Positions 9,062 through 18,219 of a stretch of DNA of 64,000 nucleotides are shown piece after piece (positions within the stretch are counted from its first letter, which is position 1; each line of letters opens with the position of its first letter). The notes below the pieces were generated by a model. That model saw only the letters and a program-made list of their open reading frames with translations. It was not told where the DNA came from and searched no databases. Made by a program: the position numbers and the translations under genes. Origin of the DNA: Sulfurospirillum tamanense (lineage in GTDB: Bacteria; Campylobacterota; Campylobacteria; Campylobacterales; Campylobacteraceae); NCBI RefSeq assembly GCF_016937535.1, contig NZ_JAFHKK010000005.1, positions 39,936-103,935 on the forward strand, read 5' to 3'.

Positions 9062-9520
9062 CTATCGTTTTACTTTTGTTCCACCAAAAGATTGAGTTCC
9101 AATTAAGTTTGCAATATTTCTCAAACCCACAACCTCGTTACAAACCTTTCCATTAGTGTCACTTTCTGCAACAGTAATATTACCATCAAGAGTAAAATCC
9201 ATTGTTAAACATTGAGTATTGTTGCCATCCGTACGATACTCTAAAGTGTTCGAATCAACCTGATAAACATTTGCAACATTCGTCATAGCCCGAACGGATG
9301 CTTGAGTAAACTGCGGTCCAGTTGTATTCGAATCAGCCCAGCTTCCCTGCGCTGTATAATACGCACCTAAATCATTCATCAACGTCGCAATATCCGCCGC
9401 TGCTCTTGTTACCTCAGCATCATCACGCGTTGCTGCCAATCTTGGGATGGCAACGGCTGCCAAGATGCCTAAAATAACGATCACGAAGATCAACTCTATC
9501 ATAGTAAAACCACGTTTCAT
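9062..9520 (-). CDS. Type IV pilin-like / pseudopilin protein
   Basis: A 152-residue prepilin-like protein, paralogue of the gene just downstream. MKRG/FTMIELIFVIV gives a canonical prepilin cleavage site with Glu5, and the helix ends IPRLAATRDDAE. Two Cys (TQC and KVC) lie in the C-terminal globular part. The ATG at 9520 is preceded by a good AAGGAG; an in-frame GTG at 9541 lacks one. The region looks more AT-rich in codon use than priA. A TATAAT box on the minus strand at 9564-9569 fits a promoter about 35 bp upstream. The substrate system is not visible in this window. Confidence 0.85.
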   Translation of the reverse strand: MKRGFTMIELIFVIVILGILAAVAIPRLAATRDDAEVTRAAADIATLMNDLGAYYTAQGSWADSNTTGPQFTQASVRAMTNVANVYQVDSNTLEYRTDGNNTQCLTMDFTLDGNITVAESDTNGKVCNEVVGLRNIANLIGTQSFGGTKVKR

Positions 9521-9563
9521 GGGAACTCCTTTTTGTTTCACGCTTTTGTTTAAAACCGTGTGA

Positions 9564-9569
9564 ATTATA
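9564..9569 (-). promoter_or_regulatory. Predicted -10 box (TATAAT) for the pilin-like genes
   Basis: TATAAT on the minus strand, about 44 bp upstream of the ATG at 9520 and directly after the stop of the 9582-9812 gene. No separate -35 box is evident, as is usual for sigma-70 promoters in this phylum. Confidence 0.45.
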
Positions 9570-9581
9570 AGGCAGGGGGTA

Positions 9582-9812
9582 TTAACCCTCCCTTAATACC
9601 TGCTCAATCTTTGGTACCAACGCTTGCATTTGACACTCTTGGGCGTAAAAATCATAGCTTTTTTGCACAAAAGCACTCAAAAGCTCTTTGGTATCTAGCC
9701 CTTTTTTCTTCCCTAAAAACAGCTCCATATCACGTAAAAACGCCTCCGCAAAAGCATCTTCGAGGGTAATCGTATAATCTTTAGAAGCAACACTAATCGT
9801 TACTTTTTTCAT
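9582..9812 (-). CDS. Small conserved protein, possibly ZapA-like
   Basis: A 76-residue soluble protein starting MKKVTISVASKDYTITLED, followed by a helical, charged remainder. I do not firmly recognise it. The N-terminal beta-strand pattern (VTISVASKDYTI) and small size recall ZapA-type cell division proteins, and the preceding coiled-coil gene would suit a ZapB-like partner, but this is a guess. Its ATG overlaps the stop of that gene (ATGA), showing translational coupling. Confidence 0.6.
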   Translation of the reverse strand: MKKVTISVASKDYTITLEDAFAEAFLRDMELFLGKKKGLDTKELLSAFVQKSYDFYAQECQMQALVPKIEQVLREG

Positions 9813-10045
9813 CGTCCCAGTACTGCCTCAATCTTCCCAAAGATGTCATCTGATTCTATCTCTTTTGCACGAAGCTCTTCTTGCAGGCGGTTAATCTGCA
9901 CGTCTTTAGCCTCGTTTTGGGCTTTGACAGTGATGATTTCGTTGCGCAGGGTGTCGTTTTGTGCTTTTAGCTCTTCAAACCGCGCTAGCAAGTCTTGAAT
10001 CTTTTCCGAAAGAACGTTGGCCACGCGGGGCTCTTCAAACATCAT
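9809..10045 (-). CDS. Small coiled-coil protein
   Basis: About 78 residues, almost entirely predicted coiled coil (LLARFEELKAQNDTLRNEI, then QINRLQEELRAKEIE). The double ATG at 10045/10042 follows a strong AAGGAG, so I reject the longer frame to 10198, which would run into uvrB. The C-terminal DDIFGKIEAVLGR segment is amphipathic. It forms a two-gene unit with the 9582-9812 gene (ATGA overlap) and is divergent from uvrB across 64 bp. Function unknown; a ZapB-like division role is one possibility. Confidence 0.65.
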   Translation of the reverse strand: MMFEEPRVANVLSEKIQDLLARFEELKAQNDTLRNEIITVKAQNEAKDVQINRLQEELRAKEIESDDIFGKIEAVLGR

Positions 10046-10061
10046 AGGCTCCTTGTTTGGA

Positions 10062-10067
10062 TATAAT
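10062..10067 (+). promoter_or_regulatory. Predicted -10 box of the uvrB promoter
   Basis: TATAAT in the context TTTGGATATAATGC, 42 bp before the uvrB GTG, with AAAGGAG just before the start. The same TTTGGATATAAT core precedes ppk1, supporting it as a real epsilonproteobacterial sigma-70 promoter. Confidence 0.6.
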
Positions 10068-10109
10068 GCGCATTGTAGCAAATTTAACCCCAAAAGATAA
10101 AGGAGACCC

Positions 10110-12086
10110 GTGGCGCTTTTTGACCTCCAAAGCCCTTTTGAGCCCGCCGGCGACCAACCCCAAGCTATCGATAAACTCACCGCCTCCATTCTTAACAAAA
10201 ACCCTTATCAAACCCTTGTCGGTGTCACAGGCAGTGGCAAGACGTTCACTATGGCCAACATCATCAAAACCCTCAAACGCCCCACGCTCATCATGACCCA
10301 CAACAAAACCCTCGCGGCGCAACTTTACAGCGAATTTAAGGGCTTTTTTCCCAACAACCATGTGGAGTATTTTATCTCGTACTACGACTATTATCAGCCC
10401 GAAGCCTACATCCCCAGACAAGATTTATTCATCGAAAAAGACAGCTCCATCAACGCCGAACTAGAACGTTTGCGGCTTTCTGCTACCGCTTCGTTACTTA
10501 GCTACGATGATGTCATCTGCATCGCTTCGGTGTCTGCTAACTACGGCTTAGGAGACCCAAGCGAGTACAAAAGTATGGTACAAATCTTAGAACTAGGTCA
10601 AAGCATCAACCAAAAAGCGTTGTTATTGCGCCTTGTGGAGATGGGCTACACCCGCAACGACACCGTCTTTGACCGCGGGCATTTTCGTGTCAACGGGGAC
10701 GTGGTACACATCTACCCTGCGTATAGCCAAGACGAAGCTTTTCGGGTAGAGTTTTTTGGGGATGAGATAGAGCGCATCGCTTACTACGAAGCCCTCACCA
10801 ACACGCCCTTGCGCGAAACAGATAAAGTCATTCTCTATGCCGCCAATCAATTCATCGTCGGCCAAACTAGGCTCGCCCAAGCGGTCAAGCAAATCGAAGA
10901 AGAGCTCGCCCTGCGCTTAGCCGAACTTGAAGCCCAAAACAAGCTGGTCGAATACCAACGCCTTAAACAACGGGTCGAGTTTGATTTGGAGATGATTCAA
11001 GCCACGGGTGCGTGCAAGGGCATCGAAAACTACGCCAGACACCTCACGGGCAAACAGCCTGGCGAAACGCCTTTTTCGCTCTTTGATTACTTTGAAGCCA
11101 TGAACAAAGAGTATCTTGTCATCGTGGACGAGTCGCACGTGAGCTTGCCCCAGTTTCGAGGGATGTTTGCAGGAGACCGCAGCCGCAAAGAAGTCCTCGT
11201 GGAGTACGGGTTTCGCCTACCTAGTGCGCTAGATAACCGCCCGTTGATGTTTGATGAGTTTATCCACAAAGCCCCTGCGTATCTGTTTGTTTCCGCCACG
11301 CCCGCTCCTTTGGAGCTCGAACTCTCACAAGGCAATGTCGCGCACCAAATCATCCGCCCCACAGGGCTTTTAGACCCCACTATTGAAATCTGCGAAAGTT
11401 CCAATCAAGTAGAAGTCCTTCACGACCGTGCCAAAGCCGTCATCGCCAAAAACGAGCGCGTACTCGTGACGGTGCTCACTAAAAAAATGGCTGAAGAATT
11501 AAGCCGTTACTACCTCGAACTGGGCCTCAAAGTCAAGTACATGCACTCAGACATCGACGCCATTGAGCGCAACCAAATCATCCGTGGGCTTCGCCAAGGG
11601 GATTTTGACATGCTCATTGGCATCAACCTTTTGCGCGAAGGACTTGACCTCCCTGAAGTCTCTCTCATCGCCGTACTGGACGCCGACAAAGAAGGGTTTT
11701 TGCGCAGTGAAACGAGTTTGGTGCAAACCATGGGCCGTGCCGCGCGCAATGTCAACGGCCACGTCATTCTCTTTGCTTCCAAAATCACAGGCTCCATGCA
11801 ACGGGCCATCGACCTCACCACACAACGCCGCGACAAACAGCGTGCCTTCAACGAAAAACACGGTATCTCACCCAAGAGCACCCTGCGCAAACTAGACGAA
11901 AACTTGCGCGTCGAAGACCAAGGCGAGCTGGCCTCACGCCACAAAAACATCGACAAGCTCCCCGCCAGTGAACGGCAAAAAATCATCAAAGAACTCAGCG
12001 CCAAAATGCACGCGGCTGCCAAAGAGTTGGAGTTTGAAAAAGCCGCCGCGTTGCGGGATGAGATTATGAAACTGCGCAAATTATAG
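10110..12086 (+). CDS. uvrB: Excinuclease ABC subunit UvrB
   Basis: Damage-verification helicase of nucleotide excision repair, 658 residues. Walker A is [10 protein letters not shown], the beta-hairpin region is intact ([12 protein letters not shown]), DESH is the Walker B box, and the helicase C domain includes [16 protein letters not shown]. The C-terminal UVR motif ([15 protein letters not shown]) binds UvrC. The GTG start at 10110 follows AAAGGAG. Mfd and UvrD, also in this window, act in the same pathway. Confidence 0.97.
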   Translation: MALFDLQSPFEPAGDQPQAIDKLTASILNKNPYQTLVGVTGSGKTFTMANIIKTLKRPTLIMTHNKTLAAQLYSEFKGFFPNNHVEYFISYYDYYQPEAYIPRQDLFIEKDSSINAELERLRLSATASLLSYDDVICIASVSANYGLGDPSEYKSMVQILELGQSINQKALLLRLVEMGYTRNDTVFDRGHFRVNGDVVHIYPAYSQDEAFRVEFFGDEIERIAYYEALTNTPLRETDKVILYAANQFIVGQTRLAQAVKQIEEELALRLAELEAQNKLVEYQRLKQRVEFDLEMIQATGACKGIENYARHLTGKQPGETPFSLFDYFEAMNKEYLVIVDESHVSLPQFRGMFAGDRSRKEVLVEYGFRLPSALDNRPLMFDEFIHKAPAYLFVSATPAPLELELSQGNVAHQIIRPTGLLDPTIEICESSNQVEVLHDRAKAVIAKNERVLVTVLTKKMAEELSRYYLELGLKVKYMHSDIDAIERNQIIRGLRQGDFDMLIGINLLREGLDLPEVSLIAVLDADKEGFLRSETSLVQTMGRAARNVNGHVILFASKITGSMQRAIDLTTQRRDKQRAFNEKHGISPKSTLRKLDENLRVEDQGELASRHKNIDKLPASERQKIIKELSAKMHAAAKELEFEKAAALRDEIMKLRKL

Positions 12087-12121
12087 GCTTACATGTAACC
12101 TTTTTATTATCCTTTTTTGGA

Positions 12122-12127
12122 TATAAT
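12122..12127 (+). promoter_or_regulatory. Predicted -10 box of the ppk1 promoter
   Basis: TATAAT in TTTTTTGGATATAATCAG, 45 bp upstream of the ppk1 ATG. An exact TTACATGTAA lies at 12089-12098, between the uvrB stop and this box, one of only three intergenic copies. Confidence 0.6.
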
Positions 12128-12171
12128 CAGCCACTTTTTACAGGTAGATTTTTCGCATAAAAGGGGAAACC

Positions 12172-14277
12172 ATGGCTGTTTCACTTAACGACCCATCCTT
12201 GTACATCAACCGAGAACTTTCGTGGTTGCGCTTTAACACGCGTGTGCTTCGCGAATCCGAAAAAACCTCTCTACCCCTTTTGGAACGGCTTAAGTTTTTA
12301 GCCATTTATGCTACCAACTTGGACGAATTTTACATGATTCGCATTGCAGGTCTTAAACAACTCTTTGCTGCTGGCATTGTCGCCACTGGTGCGGATGAGC
12401 AAGCTCCCTTGGACCAATTACGCGAAATCAGGCGTTATTTGGCTGAAGAAAAAGAGATTTTAGAGAGCAGCTACCACAGCATCGTCAAAGGACTCGAGGG
12501 AGAAAATTTACTCATTCGATTTTACGAAGAGTTGGATGAAAGCTACAAAATCAAAGCAGATGAATTCTTTTTCTCCAATATCCTGCCCGTCATCGTGCCC
12601 ATTGCTGTGGATGCAACACACCCTTTTCCACACCTTAACAACCTTAGCTTTTCCGTAGCGGTTAAACTCCAAGACAAAGACCGTCCCGAGACAAATAAAT
12701 ACGGCATGATCCGCATCCCGCGCGTTTTGCCCCGCTTTTACCAAGTGGCCGACAACGTCTACGTGCCCATCGAATCCATCGTGCACCAACATGCCGAAGA
12801 GATTTTCCCAGGCTACCAACTCATCTCTTCCGCACCTTTTCGCGTCACACGCAACGCGGACATGGTCATCGAAGAAGAAGAAGCGGATGATTTTATGATG
12901 ATTTTAGAACAAGGGTTAAAAATGCGCCGCAAAGGGGCGTTTGTACGCTTGCAGATTGAAAAAGACGCCGATCCTGACATCATCGAATTTCTCAATTCTC
13001 ACATGAAAATCTTCCCCAAAGACATCTACAGCTATGGCATGCCCTTAAACCTTCCTGCCTTGTTTCAGATTGTGGGCAACAAAGACTTTTCGCACCTCAA
13101 CACCCCACCAAACTCCCCCAAAACACTGCCACCTTTTAGCAGTAGTGAGCCGGTGTTTAACGTCATTGAGCGGGGAGATGTGTTGCTTGCTCACCCCTAT
13201 GAAAGCTTTGACCCCATCACCCGCATGATTAAAGAAGCGGCCAAAGACCCCAAGGTTATCTCTATCCGCATGACCCTTTACCGCGTGGAAAAAAACTCGC
13301 AAATCATCCAATCCCTCATCGACGCGGCCAGTGAAGGGAAACAAGTTACTGTAATGGTCGAACTCAAAGCGCGCTTTGATGAGGAAAACAACCTCCACTG
13401 GGCCAAAGAGCTTGAAAGTGCGGGGGCGCATGTGATTTACGGTATCACAGGCTTTAAAGTCCACGCCAAAGTCACTCAAATCATTCGCCAGATTGATGGA
13501 AAACTCAGGTTCTACATGCATTTTGGCACAGGCAATTACAACGCTAGTACCGCCAAAATCTACACAGATGTGAGTTTCTTTACATGTAAAGAAGAGTTCG
13601 CCAAAGACTCCACGGCATTTTTTCACATCCTCTCTGGTTTTTCCAAAAACCGCAAGCTTGACACCCTCTCCATGTCACCCATGCAAATCAAAAACCGCAT
13701 CATCGCCATGATAAACCACGAAGCCACCTTGGGAAGCGAAGGCCATATCATCGCCAAAATGAACTCTTTGGTTGACCCTGATGTTATTAAGGCTCTTTAT
13801 AACGCTTCGGCCCAAGGAACAAAAATTCAACTCATTGTGCGTGGCATTTGCTGTTTGCGCCCAGGGGTTGAGGGAGTGAGTGAAACCATTGAAGTCAAGT
13901 CCATCATCGGCAAATACCTCGAACATGCGCGCATCTTTTTCTTTAAAAATGCGCCGGTGCAAACCTACATCTCTAGTGCTGATTGGATGCCACGAAACCT
14001 TGAACGTCGCCTAGAGCTCATGACTCCCATCATGGAGCCCGCCTTGCGCCAAAAGATTTATGAGGTGTTACAACTCCAACTTAACGACAATGCTCTTAGT
14101 TGGTATTTGGGAGCAGACGGAGAGTACAGCAAACCCGAACTTGCTGAAGATGCCAAAGTGATTGACAACCATCAGATTTTGGAAGATTACATCAACCGCA
14201 TCTATAAAACTGTCAAGAAAGATGCCAGCTCTTCTAAGATTGACCAACTCACCAGAAAGCTATTTAAGGAGAGTTAA
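12172..14277 (+). CDS. ppk1: Polyphosphate kinase 1
   Basis: Reversibly polymerises the ATP gamma-phosphate into polyphosphate, 701 residues. The N-terminal domain ([17 protein letters not shown]), middle domain and two phospholipase D-like C-terminal domains are present. The autophosphorylated His is in [10 protein letters not shown], and HFGTGNYN lies in the active site. The start at 12172 follows AGGGGAAACC. The downstream carbonic anhydrase-like gene overlaps its stop by one base (TAATG), suggesting an operon. Confidence 0.96.
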   Translation: MAVSLNDPSLYINRELSWLRFNTRVLRESEKTSLPLLERLKFLAIYATNLDEFYMIRIAGLKQLFAAGIVATGADEQAPLDQLREIRRYLAEEKEILESSYHSIVKGLEGENLLIRFYEELDESYKIKADEFFFSNILPVIVPIAVDATHPFPHLNNLSFSVAVKLQDKDRPETNKYGMIRIPRVLPRFYQVADNVYVPIESIVHQHAEEIFPGYQLISSAPFRVTRNADMVIEEEEADDFMMILEQGLKMRRKGAFVRLQIEKDADPDIIEFLNSHMKIFPKDIYSYGMPLNLPALFQIVGNKDFSHLNTPPNSPKTLPPFSSSEPVFNVIERGDVLLAHPYESFDPITRMIKEAAKDPKVISIRMTLYRVEKNSQIIQSLIDAASEGKQVTVMVELKARFDEENNLHWAKELESAGAHVIYGITGFKVHAKVTQIIRQIDGKLRFYMHFGTGNYNASTAKIYTDVSFFTCKEEFAKDSTAFFHILSGFSKNRKLDTLSMSPMQIKNRIIAMINHEATLGSEGHIIAKMNSLVDPDVIKALYNASAQGTKIQLIVRGICCLRPGVEGVSETIEVKSIIGKYLEHARIFFFKNAPVQTYISSADWMPRNLERRLELMTPIMEPALRQKIYEVLQLQLNDNALSWYLGADGEYSKPELAEDAKVIDNHQILEDYINRIYKTVKKDASSSKIDQLTRKLFKES

Positions 14278-14807
14278 TGCGCTTGCCTTTTGAGGGTATT
14301 TCACCTGCTGTGCATCCAAGTGTTTTTGTGGCACCAAGTGCAGACATCATTGGTGATGTGACCATCGGAGAAGATAGCTCTGTGTGGTTTAACTGTGTAT
14401 TGCGGGGTGATGTGCACCGCATTGTCATTGGCAAACGGTGCAGCATCCAAGACCTCTCCATGCTCCATGTTACCCACTTTACCTTGCCAGACAAAAGCGA
14501 CGGAAGCCCTACAATCCTAGGAGACGACATCACCGTTGGGCACCGTGTCATGCTACACGGTTGCACCATCGAAGATGGGTGTCTCATTGGCATGAGTGCG
14601 ACTATTTTAGACAATGCGCGCATTGGCAAAGAATCCATTGTGGGCGCGGGAGCATTGGTAACCAAAAACCAAGTGTTTCCACCCCGCTCCCTCATCCTTG
14701 GCACTCCTGCTAAATGGGTGCGCGAGCTTACCGATGAGGAAGTCGCGGGGCTTTACGCTTCAGCACACCGTTATGTGGCTTTCAAAAACCGCTATAAGAT
14801 GGATTAG
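14277..14807 (+). CDS. Gamma-carbonic anhydrase family protein (left-handed beta-helix)
   Basis: A 176-residue hexapeptide-repeat protein of the YrdA/PaaY/CaiE gamma-carbonic anhydrase-like family. Repeats of the form (V/I)G(D/E)xx(S/I) run through the middle, and the putative metal-ligand His residues are in MLHVTHF and GHRVMLHGC. It likely forms a trimer with inter-subunit metal sites; whether it hydrates CO2 cannot be told. Start overlaps ppk1 (TAATG). Its last bases overlap the convergent exonuclease gene by 4 bp. Confidence 0.88.
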   Translation: MRLPFEGISPAVHPSVFVAPSADIIGDVTIGEDSSVWFNCVLRGDVHRIVIGKRCSIQDLSMLHVTHFTLPDKSDGSPTILGDDITVGHRVMLHGCTIEDGCLIGMSATILDNARIGKESIVGAGALVTKNQVFPPRSLILGTPAKWVRELTDEEVAGLYASAHRYVAFKNRYKMD

Positions 14808-15586
14808 GTTTTTTTGGGTTTGATTTTGCGTTTTTTGGGATTGGGTTTACTAAAATAGATCAAATCTTCTGCGGTGCACACCTCTGGGGGCAACTGTTCC
14901 AAAGAGGTTAAAAAAATCTCTGCAGCACTCTTGGCGTCTGCTAAGGCACGGTGCCGCCCCTCTTCCTTAATACCAAGCATCCCTTTAAGAAAATCCAATC
15001 CATACCGCTCAGACTCGATGGTTTTTTGCGCAAGATCAATGGTACAAAGCTTGCGGTTAAGCATCGGTCCAAACCCTTGTTGTTCAAAAGAGGTGGAAAG
15101 AAAATAGTAATCAAACCCGACGTTATGGGCTACAAACACCGCGTCGCCCAAAAAAAGTCGAAAAGCCTCCAGCACACTTCCCAAAGAAGGCGCGTCACTT
15201 ACATCTTCCAAAGAGATGCCCGTCAGGGTTTCAATGGCAGGAGGAATCTCTTTGGTGTGCACCAAAGATTCAAAACGCCCCACTTCTACTTGCCCCTCTA
15301 ACATCACGGCACCCACTTCAATCACTTGACCCTTGGCAGGGTCACTCGCGTTGCATTCAATGTCTACTACACAATACCGTTGGGCCTCATAGGGGGTTAA
15401 GCGTGTGCTCAGTGTGACGTGGGTTTCGCTGGTGTGAATCAGCGGCAACCCCAAAAGGCGCAACTGGTCCAAATCTCCCGCATCGCACATCTCCAATGCT
15501 TCAATAGTGCAGAGCCTAAAAGCGACTTCGCATAAAGACAAGCTCTCTTTAGCTAACTGCATTGCCACACGGTCAAATCGCCTCAC
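14804..15586 (-). CDS. dnaQ: DEDDh 3'-5' exonuclease, DNA polymerase III epsilon-like
   Basis: A 260-residue exonuclease of the DnaQ family. After about 70 residues of unassigned N-terminal sequence come motif ExoI VVDIECN (D, E), ExoII HNVGFDYYF and ExoIII HRALADAKSA, i.e. a complete DEDDh set. It could be the proofreading subunit or a related exonuclease. The start is GTG at 15586, overlapping the trpF stop (GTGA). In C. jejuni, as I recall, a dnaQ gene also adjoins rpe. Confidence 0.85.
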   Translation of the reverse strand: MRRFDRVAMQLAKESLSLCEVAFRLCTIEALEMCDAGDLDQLRLLGLPLIHTSETHVTLSTRLTPYEAQRYCVVDIECNASDPAKGQVIEVGAVMLEGQVEVGRFESLVHTKEIPPAIETLTGISLEDVSDAPSLGSVLEAFRLFLGDAVFVAHNVGFDYYFLSTSFEQQGFGPMLNRKLCTIDLAQKTIESERYGLDFLKGMLGIKEEGRHRALADAKSAAEIFLTSLEQLPPEVCTAEDLIYFSKPNPKKRKIKPKKT

Positions 15587-16173
15587 GCGTTGGCTTCTTG
15601 TAAAAATTTAGCCATCTTTTCGTAAGATTTTTTTCCCTTGGTTTCTTCCACGCCACTGCTTACATCGTACCCATAAAAACCAAATGGGCGCAATGCTTTT
15701 AAGTGCTCGGGCTCCAGTCCTCCTGCGAGAATCATTTTGGAGCAATCCATGCCCTCAAACCAGTTTTCCTCAATGCGCTTTCCCTTGCCCCCATACCCTT
15801 CCACAAAAGCATCTACTAGGCGGTATTGGCCACAAAAACGCGTCAAATCTTCTTTACATGTAACGCGTACTACAGGCAAGTAAGGCACATCAAGTGCCGC
15901 GTAAAACACTTCTGAGGCATCCCAATGAATCTGCGCCAAAGTAAGCTTGGCTTCTTTACATGTAAGGTTCACCGTATCTGCTTCCGTGTTTACAAAAAGG
16001 CCAACTTTTTCCACAAAAGGAGGAAGTTTGGCAATAATCTGCGCCGCTATTTCAGGGGCGATAAACCGAGAAGAAGGCGGATAAAACACAAACCCAAGAG
16101 CGTCTGCACCAAGGGAAATGGCCGCAAGTGCATCTTCAAGATTAGTAATGCCACAAATTTTAACGCGCGGCAT
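15583..16173 (-). CDS. trpF: Phosphoribosylanthranilate isomerase
   Basis: Amadori isomerase of tryptophan biosynthesis, 196 residues, with (beta/alpha)8 motifs RVKICGITNLEDA near the N-terminus (catalytic Cys) and FVEGYGGKGKRI plus LAGGLEPEHL near the C-terminus. The ATG at 16173, one base after the rpe stop, gives the normal family start; the frame extends further upstream but inside rpe. No other trp gene lies nearby. Two TTACATGTAA copies are read as VTCKE and LTCKE, inserting two Cys. Confidence 0.93.
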   Translation of the reverse strand: MPRVKICGITNLEDALAAISLGADALGFVFYPPSSRFIAPEIAAQIIAKLPPFVEKVGLFVNTEADTVNLTCKEAKLTLAQIHWDASEVFYAALDVPYLPVVRVTCKEDLTRFCGQYRLVDAFVEGYGGKGKRIEENWFEGMDCSKMILAGGLEPEHLKALRPFGFYGYDVSSGVEETKGKKSYEKMAKFLQEANA

Positions 16174-16174
16174 G

Positions 16175-16816
16175 TTAGACTTTAAGTGAAGCAATCGCGT
16201 GGGCATAATCCTCTGAACCAAAGACATAATTACCCGCCACCACAATGTCCACACCCGCTTCATCCAAATCACGCACATTCAATCCATTTACGCCACCATC
16301 TACCTCAATGAGCACTTTAGCCTCACGGGCGTCAATCATCGCGCGAAGGCGTTTGGCTTTTTCCAAGACACTGGGGATAAACTGCTGCCCTCCAAACCCT
16401 GGATTAACACTCATTAAAAGCACCATGTCAATTTCATCAAGCAAAAATTCGATGGCTTCTGGAGGCGTATGCGGGTTAAGGGTGAGTGCTGGAGAAATCC
16501 CATAGCTTCGGATTTTTTGAATCAAGCGATGAGGGTGCTTTTCCTCTTCAATATGAAAAGAGATGAATTTAGGCTTCAAGGGCGCAAACAAGTCTACAAA
16601 AAAGGTGTTGTTTTGCACCATGAGATGAATATCCAAGGGCTTTGTTGCCGCTTTTGCCACGGCCGAAACCACCACTGGCCCGATGGTCAAATTAGGTACA
16701 AAATGGCCATCCATTACGTCTACATGTACAAGGTCACATCCCCCCTCACAAATAGCTTTTATCTCTTCATCTAATCTTCCAAAATCTGCTGAAAGAATAC
16801 TGGGTGCTACGTACAT
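16175..16816 (-). CDS. rpe: Ribulose-phosphate 3-epimerase
   Basis: Pentose phosphate/Calvin enzyme interconverting ribulose-5-P and xylulose-5-P, 213 residues. Signatures are VAPSILSADFGRL, HVDVMDGHFVPNLT (metal-binding His/Asp) and VDGGVN near the C-terminus. An AAGGAG precedes the ATG at 16816. trpF follows at once, and the upstream CheX-like gene ends 8 bp before, so the five genes from the HDOD gene to dnaQ look like one transcript. Confidence 0.96.
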   Translation of the reverse strand: MYVAPSILSADFGRLDEEIKAICEGGCDLVHVDVMDGHFVPNLTIGPVVVSAVAKAATKPLDIHLMVQNNTFFVDLFAPLKPKFISFHIEEEKHPHRLIQKIRSYGISPALTLNPHTPPEAIEFLLDEIDMVLLMSVNPGFGGQQFIPSVLEKAKRLRAMIDAREAKVLIEVDGGVNGLNVRDLDEAGVDIVVAGNYVFGSEDYAHAIASLKV

Positions 16817-16824
16817 ACTGCTCC

Positions 16825-18219
16825 TTATTTGGTTAAAAATAGCGTTAAAGGTTTTCCCTCGACGCGAAAATCCACTTGTGCGCCTCGTTTTTCTTTTTTG
16901 TGTTGAAAAATTTCTGCAACATTCACAAACGTGCGTGGCATAGTGATGTCAATTTTACACTGTTTTTTCAGCAACAGTTGCACAAATTTTCCCCCAATGA
17001 TATTAACAAACTCACCAAGAGCATCCATCAACTCTTCGCGAGGGGCATTGGCGCTATCTTCAAGTAAAATTTGGCACGCTTTTCGCGCACTCTCTTCCTC
17101 AAAAATCACCACTAAAAGCCCGCTTAAATCCCCAAAAAAAGCCAATGCCACCCCCATCATAGAGTTGGTTTTTTCTAAAGTTAGGGGTTGAATCTTAAGG
17201 GCTTCTTTTTTGACTTCACACTGCATCATTACCTCGATGGTATGCATCGCTGTTTGCGTGATGGCCGGCAAAACCTCCACAAGTTGCTTGGTGATGTGTT
17301 GGGTTTTTTTGGTCGTAACAGCACCACCACCACCCTCTCCAAGCAAAGACTCATCTTCAAAAAAACTTTTCATTGAATCGTACAGCAACACACCTGCATC
17401 TTCTAGCTCTTCGCGCAACGAATCAGCAATACTGCGGCGTGTCAACCCGCACACAGCGATGGTTGCCCCATGTTCTGCGCCTGCAGTAGAAAGGCGTGAG
17501 AGAAAATTTACCCCATGAACATTAATAGAGGAGACATTGTGGGCATTAAACAAGAAAAACAAAAAGCCCACTCGAAGAGAGTTTTCATGGTAACGCATGT
17601 CAAACTTCTCTGCCAACGTCGAATCGACAAAACTATTCAAACCATACACAATCACGTTGCCTTTGATGTGTACTTGCAGGTGCCTTTCCGATGAACCAAT
17701 GTAGGAGTTTGACACAGCCACTTCGTGCAAGGGTTTTTGCTCAGCAAAATCTTCTTTTGATTTAGCAACACTTGGCTTGTAGCCTCGTTCGTATAATTCT
17801 AAAACCAATTGGTTTTTTTGGTCAACATTATCATTGTACACAATGATTTTTTTGGTGTCGATATTTTCGCCCAAAGGAATCCCTGTAAACAGCGCCGCAA
17901 TAGCATCGCTCTCAAACAAAGAAAAAGAGACTTTGTGTTGATACATCTCCAAGATGGTGTTGTATTTTTTAAGGTTATAATCACAAAATCCTATAAGGGA
18001 ACCTGTTTTTTCCTGCACTTGCTCCAATAATCCTACAATGGTCGTCAAACCGCGCTTGTTAAAAAAAACAACTTTTTTCAAAGAAATCAGCGCCGCTTCA
18101 CAGCCTTTTTCGACCAAAAATTGAATATCTTGGGGCTCAATAATGACCTTAGCATTTTCCCCATCCAAAAACCCTTGTGGCGTAAAGATTGCCAGACCAT
18201 TTTTAAGTGTAGGTCTCAT
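16825..18219 (-). CDS. CheX/CheC-like phosphatase-domain protein with N-terminal STAS-like region
   Basis: A 464-residue cytoplasmic protein. Residues 1-125 look like a STAS-type fold (repeated beta-alpha, FFNKRGLTTIVGLLEQ), and a second copy seems to follow at about 165-290 (GNVIVYGLNSFVDSTL...NVHGVNFLSRLSTAGAE). The C-terminal 150 residues resemble CheX/CheC/FliY proteins, including the ExxN signature in EELMDALGEFVNIIGG that in CheX removes phosphate from CheY-P. A role in chemotaxis or phospho-relay control is inferred. The stop-start overlap (ATGA) with the HDOD gene suggests the two act together. Confidence 0.6.
   Translation of the reverse strand: MRPTLKNGLAIFTPQGFLDGENAKVIIEPQDIQFLVEKGCEAALISLKKVVFFNKRGLTTIVGLLEQVQEKTGSLIGFCDYNLKKYNTILEMYQHKVSFSLFESDAIAALFTGIPLGENIDTKKIIVYNDNVDQKNQLVLELYERGYKPSVAKSKEDFAEQKPLHEVAVSNSYIGSSERHLQVHIKGNVIVYGLNSFVDSTLAEKFDMRYHENSLRVGFLFFLFNAHNVSSINVHGVNFLSRLSTAGAEHGATIAVCGLTRRSIADSLREELEDAGVLLYDSMKSFFEDESLLGEGGGGAVTTKKTQHITKQLVEVLPAITQTAMHTIEVMMQCEVKKEALKIQPLTLEKTNSMMGVALAFFGDLSGLLVVIFEEESARKACQILLEDSANAPREELMDALGEFVNIIGGKFVQLLLKKQCKIDITMPRTFVNVAEIFQHKKEKRGAQVDFRVEGKPLTLFLTK

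Noticed and set aside
10046..10198. Longer coiled-coil protein starting at 10198
   Set aside because: The extension is antisense to the uvrB start, low in coiled-coil character, and lacks the strong AAGGAG found before 10045.
11510..12079. 189-codon minus-strand frame opposite uvrB
   Set aside because: Ser/Arg-rich antisense translation of the helicase domain, no motifs.
13045..13626. 193-codon minus-strand frame opposite ppk1
   Set aside because: Antisense shadow of the conserved polyphosphate kinase core.
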